From NCBI GenBank assembly GCA_945861235.1, contig CAMATV010000078.1, positions 1 through 10,741 on the forward strand: 10,741 bases of DNA, given 5' to 3'. Source of the stretch: Opitutus sp. GAS368 (lineage in GTDB: Bacteria > Verrucomicrobiota > Verrucomicrobiia > Opitutales > Opitutaceae). The notes under the pieces were generated by a model. That model was not told the DNA's origin. It ran no database searches and saw nothing but the letters and a program-made list of their open reading frames with translations. The position numbers were made by a program, and so were the translations under genes. This document shows positions 1-6,307 of the stretch, piece after piece (the stretch's first letter is position 1; the number at the start of each line of letters is the position of its first letter).

Positions 1-66
1 GATTTCGCGAAGATCACCCTCGGCCAACCCGCGCCCTTCGCCTTCGACACGCGCCTCAAGCGCTAA
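1..66 (+). CDS. C-terminal end of an upstream gene (partial)
   Basis: Frame 1 is open from the first base and stops at TAA (64-66), giving the last 21 residues of a protein that begins outside the window. Almost every codon ends in G or C, as in the clearly real genes here, which is why I take this frame as coding. The tail ends in TRLKR. It is too short to assign a family, and I propose no function. A GC-rich inverted repeat starts 57 nt after the stop and could help end its transcript. Confidence 0.6.
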   Translation, partial: DFAKITLGQPAPFAFDTRLKR

Positions 67-123
67 TCGTCGTCTTCGCGTTCACGCCATCGCCCTCGCT
101 TTCCTGCAACCTCCCTGTGCATG

Positions 124-155
124 GCCGCAGCGCGGCAACGGATGTTCGCTGCGGC
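124..155 (+). other. 9-bp perfect inverted repeat in the gap before the ispH operon
   Basis: GCCGCAGCG (124-132) and CGCTGCGGC (147-155) are exact reverse complements separated by 14 nt. The RNA would form a strong GC stem with a 14-nt loop. It sits between the stop at 66 and the next start at 218. The bases after it (CAACATTTGTT) hold only short T runs, so it is not a textbook intrinsic terminator. It could be a weak terminator for the upstream gene, a leader structure of the downstream operon, or a protein-binding dyad. The rest of 67-217 shows no recognisable promoter. Confidence 0.35.
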
Positions 156-217
156 GCCAACATTTGTTCCTCTTCACTCGCCAACGTCGCCCTGCCACCA
201 CTACCGTCTCGGCCCTC

Positions 218-475
218 ATGGAGCTGAATCACATCATTGCCGAAATCACCGACCAAGCCGATGAATTCCTCGGCGACAAGCCCCACCGTGACCATGCACA
301 GTCTGCCCTCGAGACCCTGATCGAACGCGACTATTTCGAACTCAGCGCCGCCAACCGCACGACTGTGATCGCAGGCGTGTTGGCCGCCCTCGAAGCCGAA
401 GAAAGGTTCGGCATGGAATTCGTCGGCGATCCGTTCAAGGACGAACCCGAGCCCGAAAAAGAAGGCGACGCATGA
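218..475 (+). CDS. Small acidic protein translationally coupled to ispH
   Basis: This 85-aa protein has no family I recognise. I chose ATG 218 (MELNHIIAEITDQ) because the in-frame start at 164 would add 18 basic, low-complexity residues unlike the rest. Residues 1-65 look mostly helical, and the last 15 are acidic and disordered-looking (FKDEPEPEKEGDA). There is no signal peptide, membrane segment or cysteine, so it is probably a soluble cytoplasmic protein. Its TGA overlaps the ispH start as ATGA, a classic sign of translational coupling and matched expression. That makes a partner or modulator of IspH conceivable, but this is inference from position only. Confidence 0.72.
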   Translation: MELNHIIAEITDQADEFLGDKPHRDHAQSALETLIERDYFELSAANRTTVIAGVLAALEAEERFGMEFVGDPFKDEPEPEKEGDA

Positions 476-2235
476 TCGCGTCGTCCCCAGCGCTCGTCGC
501 CATCCTCGCGTTCAACGCGAGCAACCAACTCGCCGTGCGCAAGCTTGGCTCGAAGGCCGGACTCCCGTTCACTGGCACCGATCTCGCGATGGCCACGGCC
601 CGGCTCGAGTCAGCGTTTCTCACCCACACCGTGCCGGCAGAATACTTCTCGGCCGATGCGGGCGGCCGTAGCTATCGCGTGTTCTTCGCTCAGGTCAGTG
701 GCACGCCGGTCGACCGCGAGATTGATTTCGAATCTCTCGACGACCTCGCCGCCAAGCCCACCTCGCTCGCTCCGTCGCTCGCAGTCCTGCTCAACCAGCT
801 CACACCCCATCTCGTCGAAATCCCCTATCTTCACCTCGGCGAAAATGATTTCATCTACAAGTTTCGCCCGGCCCAGGAGCGAAACACCGCGATCTACGCC
901 CAAGACGCGGCCGCCGATGCCCTCTACCAATCGCAACTCTGCACCGCGATCAAAGCTCTGGCCCGCCTGCATGAACGCACGGCCACGGCACCCGTGACCC
1001 TCGATTTCGGCGCGGTCAACTACGTCATCCCGAGTCATTTTGGGTTTTGCCTCGGCGTGAAGAATGCCATCGAACGCGCCTACGAAACGCTCGCTGAAAA
1101 TCCCGGCAAACGCGTATTCATGCTCTCGGAGCTGATCCACAATCCGTTCGTCAATGAAGACCTCCTTCGTCGTGGGTTGCGCTATCTTCAATCCGATAAA
1201 GGCATACCGTATACCGTCAACGGTGGCACGGGTGGCTCGCCCGTGATGCTCGCGGAACACGGGCCGCACACCCCGGCCACTCCCGATCCCGCGCTCTGGG
1301 ATACGCTCACGTCCGACGACATCGTGATCATCCCCGCCTTCGGTGCCACCGACGAGGACAAGGGCCGCCTCGTCCGCAAGGGTATCGCCGTTTTCCACTA
1401 CGACGCCACCTGCATGCTGGTGGAAAAAGTCTGGAAGGCTGCGCGCGCCTACGGACGCGACGGCTACACGGTCGTCATCCACGGCAAACATGAACACGAA
1501 GAAACCAAAGCCACGTTCTCAAACACCCGCCGCCACGCCCATGCCGTGATCGTCCGCAATCTCGAGGAAACCCGCCGCCTCGGTGAACTCATCGCCAGCG
1601 ACGACCCCGCCGTGCGCGCAAAATTCTACGAATTTTTCGCCGGTCGGCACACGCCGGGTTTCGATGTCGCCGTGCACCTCGACCGTGTCGCCGTCGTCAA
1701 CCAGACGACACTGTTGATGAACGAAACTCTGGGTATTCTTGAGCACCTGCGCGCCGTGTATCGCGAAAAATTGGGCGACGCCGAAGCGGGCAGACGCGTC
1801 GGCGGCAGCGGTCGACGTGACACGCTGTGCTACGCGACGCAGGTCAACCAAGACGCCCTGAGCCGCGCGCTCGCGGAGCCGCTCGATGCCGCGTTTGTGA
1901 TCGGCGGAAAAAATTCCTCGAACACCTATCAGCTCTTCCGCCTCTGCGAGGAGCAACTCGGGAGGCGGGCGTTTTTCATCCAATCCGAGGCGAACATTTG
2001 CTCCGCAGGATCGGTGGAGCATTATGTTTACATCGGCGGCGGCTCCGGCCGCACGGAAGCGCGCCCGCTCTGGCCCGACACCACGGAGCCGCGCGCGCCC
2101 CAGCGAGTGCTGGTCACCGGCGGTGCCAGCTGCCCGGATGGCATCATTCAGCAAGTGATCACCCGGATAAATTCATTTTTCCCACTTGCGCAGCTGCGCA
2201 GCGTGGCCGACGTGCTGCACGACTTGCGCGGGTGA
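472..2235 (+). CDS. ispH: 4-hydroxy-3-methylbut-2-enyl diphosphate reductase (IspH/LytB) with a long N-terminal extension
   Basis: IspH is the last enzyme of the MEP pathway. It reduces HMBPP to IPP and DMAPP on a [4Fe-4S] cluster in the cytoplasm. The catalytic part starts near residue 182 and carries the three cluster cysteines: C193 (HFGFCLGVKNAI), C314 (DATCMLVEKVW) and C453 (RDTLCYATQ). Other family blocks are LIHNPFVN (H223), PAFGA (288-292), HGKHEHEET (337-345) and the GGKNSSNT substrate block (478-485). PAFGA, the HGKxxHEET form and the overall length match the plant/cyanobacterial branch rather than the short E. coli type. TCM replaces the usual TCP after the second cysteine. Residues 1-180 match no domain I know. 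At 587 aa it is far longer than the roughly 315 aa of typical bacterial IspH. It starts inside the stop of the preceding small gene (ATGA), with a modest GAAGG upstream. Confidence 0.95.
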   Translation: MIASSPALVAILAFNASNQLAVRKLGSKAGLPFTGTDLAMATARLESAFLTHTVPAEYFSADAGGRSYRVFFAQVSGTPVDREIDFESLDDLAAKPTSLAPSLAVLLNQLTPHLVEIPYLHLGENDFIYKFRPAQERNTAIYAQDAAADALYQSQLCTAIKALARLHERTATAPVTLDFGAVNYVIPSHFGFCLGVKNAIERAYETLAENPGKRVFMLSELIHNPFVNEDLLRRGLRYLQSDKGIPYTVNGGTGGSPVMLAEHGPHTPATPDPALWDTLTSDDIVIIPAFGATDEDKGRLVRKGIAVFHYDATCMLVEKVWKAARAYGRDGYTVVIHGKHEHEETKATFSNTRRHAHAVIVRNLEETRRLGELIASDDPAVRAKFYEFFAGRHTPGFDVAVHLDRVAVVNQTTLLMNETLGILEHLRAVYREKLGDAEAGRRVGGSGRRDTLCYATQVNQDALSRALAEPLDAAFVIGGKNSSNTYQLFRLCEEQLGRRAFFIQSEANICSAGSVEHYVYIGGGSGRTEARPLWPDTTEPRAPQRVLVTGGASCPDGIIQQVITRINSFFPLAQLRSVADVLHDLRG

Positions 2236-2257
2236 GCCCGCCCTCTCCCACCGCCGG

Positions 2258-3517
2258 CTAAGACTCCGTCACGGCAGACTTCGGCTTCGTCGCTAGGACG
2301 AGCCAGCACCAGAAAAACGCGCTCACCACGAGTGCCACCGGCAGCACCGTGACCGTTGCCCGCTGCAAGTCGGACCAGCGGTCCGAAAGGTGTCCCACGA
2401 TGCTTGGCGACCAAAGATCACCGAACATATGGATCGCAAAAATCGAACCCGCCATGGCCGTCGCCCGCATCGCGACCGGCACGGTTTCTAGGATCAGCGT
2501 GTTCACCGGCCCAGTGGAAAGGAAAATAAGGAACATCGAAGCCGCCAACGCGATTTTCGAAGTGAACGGGTCGGTCGTGGAGAATGCGACGTAGGCGGCG
2601 GGTGCCGTCAGGAGCGAACTGAGCGCCAGCATACCGGCGTAGCCGCGGCCGGTGCGGCGCTGCCAAGCTGTCGCCGCGAAGCCGCCGCCGAGCGTCGCGA
2701 TCAGGCCAGAAATCACGAGGGCCTTGCCGAAAAAGTCCCCGGCATCCTCGTTCTTCATGTGGTGCACGCGGTGCAAGAACGTCGGAGCCCAGAGCGCGAA
2801 TCCACCCATGGCAAATGTCTGGGCGACGTAGCCCGCGATCACGAGTCGGTATTCACGAAACTTGAACAGTCCGAGGTAGGCGCTCCACCCGGGCTTCGGC
2901 TCCGCGGGGACGGAAGGCGGAACCTTGGCTTCGGAGGCTCCGCGCGCCGGCTCCCGCAACAAGAACAGGACGAACGCCAGGAGCAGGCCCGGATAGCCCG
3001 CCCAGAGAAAAGCCGAGCGCCACCCATATTTTGCGGCGATCGCACTGCCGAGGATATAGCCCAGAGCGGAGCCCACGGGGATCGCCAGATAAAAAATCGA
3101 AATCGCATTGTTGCGCTTCGCCGTCGGAAAGAGGTCGGCGATCCAGCCGGGACTGATCGTCCCAAAACTGGCTTCGCCGAAACCGACGAGCACCCGAAAG
3201 AAGATCAGCGCGCCGAGCGCGTTGACGTGGCCGGACATCAACGTCCCCAGACTCCAGACGAAGACACCTCCCGCGACCAGCCAACGCCGGGGCAGGCGGT
3301 CGCCGAGGTAACCAAAGATCGGTGACGTCAGAAAGTAGCCCCACATGAACGCGCTCTGGATCGTCCCGAGTTGTTCGTCGCTCAAACGCAACTCCTCCTT
3401 GATCGGCGTCAGGACGGCGGCCAGCAATTGCCGGTCGAGATAGTCGAGCAGGTTGAGACCGGTCAGCACCAAGAGGGATGCTAGGGGCCAATGCGGTTTT
3501 TTTTCGTTGTCACTCAC
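2258..3517 (-). CDS. MFS transporter, Spinster (Spns)-like
   Basis: This 419-aa polytopic inner-membrane protein has the usual 12-helix MFS size and hydrophobic periodicity. The first helix contains LNLLDYLDRQ. MFS motif A follows as GYLGDRLPRR (69-78). The blocks GEASFGTISPGW (114-125) and FYLAIPVGSALGY (142-154) are typical of the Spinster-related branch, whose members move lysolipids, sphingolipids or organic anions in eukaryotes and bacteria. The substrate here is unknown. The start is GTG (3515-3517) without a clear Shine-Dalgarno site. It converges on ispH with 22 nt between the stops. An intrinsic terminator lies 46 nt upstream of its start, so it probably has its own promoter in the short gap. 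The membrane-transporter call is firm and the subfamily less so. Confidence 0.88.
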   Translation of the reverse strand: MSDNEKKPHWPLASLLVLTGLNLLDYLDRQLLAAVLTPIKEELRLSDEQLGTIQSAFMWGYFLTSPIFGYLGDRLPRRWLVAGGVFVWSLGTLMSGHVNALGALIFFRVLVGFGEASFGTISPGWIADLFPTAKRNNAISIFYLAIPVGSALGYILGSAIAAKYGWRSAFLWAGYPGLLLAFVLFLLREPARGASEAKVPPSVPAEPKPGWSAYLGLFKFREYRLVIAGYVAQTFAMGGFALWAPTFLHRVHHMKNEDAGDFFGKALVISGLIATLGGGFAATAWQRRTGRGYAGMLALSSLLTAPAAYVAFSTTDPFTSKIALAASMFLIFLSTGPVNTLILETVPVAMRATAMAGSIFAIHMFGDLWSPSIVGHLSDRWSDLQRATVTVLPVALVVSAFFWCWLVLATKPKSAVTES

Positions 3518-3563
3518 GCTCAGCGAGCAAGCGCACGCGGGCCGACCTTGAAAAGGAGAAACG

Positions 3564-3586
3564 AAAAAGCCGGGCCTTGGCCCGGC
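3564..3586 (-). terminator. Intrinsic terminator of the outer-membrane protein gene
   Basis: Read on the minus strand, GCCGGGC-(4 nt)-GCCCGGC forms a 7-bp GC-only stem (3586-3569) followed directly by TTTTT (3568-3564). This is the standard Rho-independent layout. It begins 30 nt after the stop of the 3617-4879 gene and lies before the GTG of the MFS gene at 3517. It therefore separates two same-strand genes into different transcription units. Confidence 0.82.
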
Positions 3587-3616
3587 CTGGCAGTGAACTC
3601 AGCTGCCGTCCGCCCC

Positions 3617-4879
3617 TCAGAAGCGAATCGTCATGCCACCGCGGAAACCTTGCTGCTTCGCGAGGTCGATCCGCGTGGAGTAATTGGCCACCGAGCCGGT
3701 GTCTGACGTGCTGTTGACGTTTTGCGTGTACGCCCCAGCACCTTGGATGATGGCACCGGCATAGAACCCGGTGCGTTCGGTCAGGTCGAATTGCAGCGTC
3801 GCATCCGCATAATAACCGGGCAACAGACGGCTCGTCAGGCTCGAGCTTGTTTCGGTAATTTCGGCGCCGGTTTCGGGCGTATAAGTCTGCGTGACGCTGT
3901 AGGTGCTTCCCGCGTAGATCAGGGCAGCGCCCACGCTCACGCTCGCGCGGAGACGGGAGAAGATCGGCACCCAAACGGTCGGGCCGGCTCGAAACGTGTA
4001 ATAAGCGCCCTTCAATTTCCACCGGGCTTCCACGCTGGTGGCATCGGCGGTGACTTTGTTGGACCGGTCCGCCGGCTGGTTAGTCAGAAAGATCGTGGTA
4101 TCCGTCGTGACCGACTGGGCCGTGCCGTCGTCGTTGAGCACGGGATTCCCGGCGGAATCGAGGACACTGGCGCTGGCGGAACTCGGCGCACTGTAAGGCG
4201 CAATCGGAGCCACCTCGCCATTGAGCGAGTAGAGATCAGTCAACGCCGTCAGCCGCGCTTGCATCTTGTCGGAGGTCGTCCCGGAAAGATCGTTGAGCGT
4301 CATGCCGGCGATCAATTGCCACGAGGCGCGGCTGCCAAAGAGTTTTCCCATGTCCCGGGAAACGGCGACCTCCATGCCAAAGTTCGAGTTGGCCTCCGAC
4401 TTCCGCGTTCCCGTATCGATGACGTCTGCGCTGTAAGTGTGGAACGCCATGAATCCGTCAGCCGTGATCTGGCTGGAATTCTGAAAACTCCACGTGTTGG
4501 TGCGGCCATCCGGCGCAATCGGATCGAAAATTTGGGAACCGGAATCGGGGTCCAAAACGGGATTTCCGCTCGTGTCGGCCCTAGGTGCGAAGCGGCCATC
4601 CGTGCCCACGGATCCGTCGTGATAGGTGCGATTGAGGCTCCCGGTCAGAGCGCCCGGGGTGTTGTTAGTGCCTAGGCGACCCGAACCAAAAAACGACAAC
4701 TTGGCCCCGCTCAGCAGACGAAACCCGAAGCTCAAAACGCTCTTCGGCTCGTAGATGTAGTCATCGAGGTTGCTAAAATCAGGGATCTCCGTCGGGGGGC
4801 GTTGCTGTTGCTCGTCTTGGGCGCACAAAGAACCGGCGCTGGCAGCGAAGACGAGGAGGGCGAGACGAAGATGTTTCAT
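3617..4879 (-). CDS. Secreted protein, probable outer-membrane beta-barrel
   Basis: I chose ATG 4879 because it opens a clean signal peptide (MKHLRLALLVFAASAGSLCA, cleavage near residue 20). The longer in-frame TTG start at 4963 would bury that signal. The mature protein (about 400 aa) is rich in Ser, Thr, Gly, Asn and Asp, has no hydrophobic helices, and shows alternating strands such as YYTFRAGPTVWVPIFSRLRA (293-312). It ends in Phe after GGMTIR, the C-terminal signature of BAM-inserted barrels. The motif GNPVLxxD occurs twice (105-112 and 244-251) in Asp-rich segments that could be extracellular loops. I recognise no specific porin or transporter family. An intrinsic terminator follows the gene. 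The 158-nt gap upstream (4880-5037) shows no clear promoter or Shine-Dalgarno site. Confidence 0.8.
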   Translation of the reverse strand: MKHLRLALLVFAASAGSLCAQDEQQQRPPTEIPDFSNLDDYIYEPKSVLSFGFRLLSGAKLSFFGSGRLGTNNTPGALTGSLNRTYHDGSVGTDGRFAPRADTSGNPVLDPDSGSQIFDPIAPDGRTNTWSFQNSSQITADGFMAFHTYSADVIDTGTRKSEANSNFGMEVAVSRDMGKLFGSRASWQLIAGMTLNDLSGTTSDKMQARLTALTDLYSLNGEVAPIAPYSAPSSASASVLDSAGNPVLNDDGTAQSVTTDTTIFLTNQPADRSNKVTADATSVEARWKLKGAYYTFRAGPTVWVPIFSRLRASVSVGAALIYAGSTYSVTQTYTPETGAEITETSSSLTSRLLPGYYADATLQFDLTERTGFYAGAIIQGAGAYTQNVNSTSDTGSVANYSTRIDLAKQQGFRGGMTIRF

Positions 4880-5037
4880 TCGGTGATGGAAGGATGCGGC
4901 GTTGGACGCCACGACAGGCAAAATGTTGCCGAAAGATTCAGGGATCGCCCCCGCCGGCGTCAACGAGAGACTTCTGGCCTATTTCCCACTCAAGAATCGG
5001 CCACGGCGAAAGCGGTTTTCACGGTGCTTCCGAGGGG

Positions 5038-5382
5038 TCAGTGCACTCGGCCCAACGTGAAGATGAGAAAATTATCGAGCTCGGCCAAACTGTTGAACTG
5101 CCGCTTTCCCTCGATCATTTTCTGCACGATTCGTTCGACGGCCAAAAGCAGTTTTTGATAATACGCCACGTGGAGGGGATTCGTTAGCGGCCCCAGCTCC
5201 TTCACGTCCGCCCAGGTGGCCTTGTCCTGTTTGTAGCCGACGGGATCTTGGCGGTAGGCGGCGAGGGACGCCTGAATCAGATCAGCCGTTTCGCCGCGAC
5301 TCAGACGGTCCCGACTGATGAGCAGCAACGCCGTGGTCGCTCCGCGCACCCGGTCATCGTTCCATTTAATTTTTAGTCCCAT
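5038..5382 (-). CDS. Hypothetical 114-aa, mostly helical protein
   Basis: The family is not recognised. The start is ATG 5382 (MGLKIKWNDDRVRG), preceded by a purine-rich GGGAAAAAAGACG that can serve as a ribosome-binding site. The protein is charged, has no cysteine, signal peptide or membrane helix, and is probably cytoplasmic. Residues 10-45 and 65-110 look like amphipathic helices (for example YYQKLLLAVERIVQKMIEG), joined by a loop rich in Gly, Pro, Asp and Lys, so a small helical bundle is plausible. It lies 158 nt upstream of the outer-membrane gene on the same strand and could share its transcript. On the minus strand, two tandem 15-bp repeats and a TTGACC hexamer lie just upstream, suggesting its own regulated promoter. 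Confidence 0.7.
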   Translation of the reverse strand: MGLKIKWNDDRVRGATTALLLISRDRLSRGETADLIQASLAAYRQDPVGYKQDKATWADVKELGPLTNPLHVAYYQKLLLAVERIVQKMIEGKRQFNSLAELDNFLIFTLGRVH

Positions 5383-5410
5383 CGTCTTTTTTCCCGTATT
5401 TCCCGACTGT

Positions 5411-5416
5411 GGTCAA
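5411..5416 (-). promoter_or_regulatory. Possible -35 element upstream of the 114-aa gene
   Basis: On the minus strand TTGACC (5416-5411) is close to the TTGACA consensus and directly follows the tandem 15-bp repeats. No good -10 lies 17 nt downstream (the hexamer there is GAAAAA), and the geometry would leave almost no leader before ATG 5382. This is a weak call. Confidence 0.2.
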
Positions 5417-5421
5417 TGGGT

Positions 5422-5451
5422 GTAAGTGCTCAGCGCGTAAGTGCTCTGCGC
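5422..5451. repeat. Tandem 15-bp direct repeat (two copies)
   Basis: GTAAGTGCTCAGCGC (5422-5436) is followed without a gap by GTAAGTGCTCTGCGC (5437-5451), with one mismatch in 15. It lies 40-69 nt upstream of the start of the 114-aa gene. It could be a direct-repeat operator or a short copy of a dispersed genomic repeat. Confidence 0.75.
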
Positions 5452-5681
5452 GTGTCGAACGAATAACCGTAAAGTCCGCCGGGCCGACCCTCGCTTTTTT
5501 CCGGGGTCATCGCAGGCCGGCGATGATCGCGTCCTGGTCTTTCCGCCACGCGGAGAGTGCCACGCGCGCAACAAGCCGGGCCTCGGTTCGACGAGAACCC
5601 TAAAATCATTTACGGTGAGGAGGCGTGCCGCGGGCGGCTCCATGCTGTTGTGGCGCGCTCGAAGCGGGTCGCAGCGGGGCG

Positions 5682-6089
5682 CTAACCTCCACCGCGCAGA
5701 TAATCGGCGTCGCTCACGAGTTCCTGCCACGTCGCCGTTTTCCCGGCCTCGTCCGCCCGCTGCACAGCGAGATGGACCATCCGGTTGTTCGGCGCCGCAC
5801 CGTGCCAATGCCGCTCACCGGGCGCGAACCAGATCACGTCGCCCGGCAAAACCTCGAGCACCGCTTCGCCGACTGTCTGCACCCGCCCGACGCCCGCTGT
5901 GATTTGCAATAATTGCCCGTGCGGATGCGTGTGCCATGCCGTCCGCGCGCCGGGCTCAAACGTCACCATCACCACCCGTACGTCCGACGAATACGGGGCG
6001 GAGGTGACCTCATCCAACCGGACGACCCCGGTAAAATAATCGGCCGGTCCCCGTTTCGTAGCGTTGGTCTGGGCGCGGGTAATGTTCAT
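5682..6089 (-). CDS. Cupin-domain metalloprotein, hydroxynitrile-lyase-like (GtHNL type)
   Basis: This 135-aa single-domain cupin runs from GPADYFTG (14-21) through cupin motif 1, GARTAWHTHPHGQ (47-59), to motif 2, PGDVIWFAPGERHWHG (82-97). From memory of the family, the Granulicella tundricola cupin hydroxynitrile lyase binds Mn through His53, His55, Gln59 and His94. All four are here at the same numbers when ATG 6089 is used, and His96 and His106 are also present. That agreement supports this start over the in-frame TTG at 6125. Known homologues cleave or form cyanohydrins in vitro, but the physiological role of the family is unsettled, so a general small-molecule lyase or isomerase is equally possible. 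There is no signal peptide, so it is cytoplasmic. It is divergent from the propeller/cytochrome gene across a 218-nt gap. Confidence 0.9.
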   Translation of the reverse strand: MNITRAQTNATKRGPADYFTGVVRLDEVTSAPYSSDVRVVMVTFEPGARTAWHTHPHGQLLQITAGVGRVQTVGEAVLEVLPGDVIWFAPGERHWHGAAPNNRMVHLAVQRADEAGKTATWQELVSDADYLRGGG

Positions 6090-6177
6090 GGATGGAAGTA
6101 AGCGCACATCAGAGCTAACCTTCAATAGCGGGCGCGCAAGTGTCGCGCATCCAAGAAATATTCAACCCCCGCATCGT

Positions 6178-6219
6178 CGGTCCTACGACCGGCGGTTCGA
6201 ACGTGACGACCGAACGTCA
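6178..6219. promoter_or_regulatory. Cluster of short dyads in the divergent cupin / propeller-cytochrome gap
   Basis: CGGTC-CTAC-GACCG (6178-6191), the 8-bp palindrome GTTCGAAC (6195-6202) and TGACG-(6 nt)-CGTCA (6204-6219) lie within 42 nt. CGAACGT is also repeated directly (6198-6204 and 6212-6218). Their position in the 218-nt gap between divergent genes suits operator sites. Short dyads arise often by chance in GC-rich DNA, so the call is tentative. No convincing -35/-10 pair was found. Confidence 0.25.
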
Positions 6220-6307
6220 AACCCGGGCTCGACTCCGGTCCGATTACACCCTGAGTCTTATCGTTCCGCGATCTCTGCACCCTGATCCGCTAACCTCCCC
6301 TCTTCTG

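Larger units (their letters stand above)
5383..5681. other. 299-bp intergenic gap with short repeats, no convincing gene
   Basis: Besides the tandem 15-bp repeat, this gap holds a 7-bp inverted repeat, TCATCGC (5507-5513) and GCGATGA (5520-5526), with a 6-nt spacer. It also holds an 8-bp direct repeat GCCACGCG (5545-5552 and 5559-5566), and T6 at 5495-5500. Open frames cross it on both strands, but none has a family signature, a good ribosome-binding site or an independent start. It separates two minus-strand genes, so it should contain the end of the cupin transcript and the promoter of the 114-aa gene. I could find no clear intrinsic terminator. Confidence 0.5.

Noticed and set aside
610..1497. 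Long open frame antisense to ispH
   Set aside because: It is opposite strongly supported IspH motifs, and its protein has low-complexity composition and no family. Long antisense frames are expected in GC-rich genes.
2228..2241. GCGGG-TGAG-CCCGC stem at the end of ispH
   Set aside because: Only 5 bp, overlaps the stop codon, and is followed by CCTCTCCC rather than a T tract. Too weak to call a terminator.
3722..4675. 317-codon open frame on the plus strand opposite the outer-membrane gene
   Set aside because: Its product is rich in Arg and Gly with no domain. The opposite strand has a signal peptide, barrel features and a terminator, so the minus-strand gene is the real one.
4880..4963. Longer N-terminus for the outer-membrane protein from TTG 4963
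   Set aside because: It would place 28 non-signal residues before a clean signal peptide that begins at ATG 4879. The TTG region could instead be part of a promoter (TTGACG), but no acceptable -10 follows.
5581..5600. T-arm-like sequence GGTTCGA with a flanking stem, considered as part of a tRNA
   Set aside because: The base after the loop breaks the T-arm consensus, and no acceptor, D or anticodon arms surround it.
5413..5640. Possible 75-codon minus-strand ORF (MEPPAARLLTV...) in the cupin/114-aa gap
   Set aside because: No ribosome-binding site, basic low-complexity composition, and its end is encoded by the 15-bp tandem repeat. More likely non-coding.
6140..6307. In-frame upstream extension of the propeller/cytochrome protein
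   Set aside because: The 56 extra residues have no signal or domain character. The signal peptide starting at 6308 decides the start.
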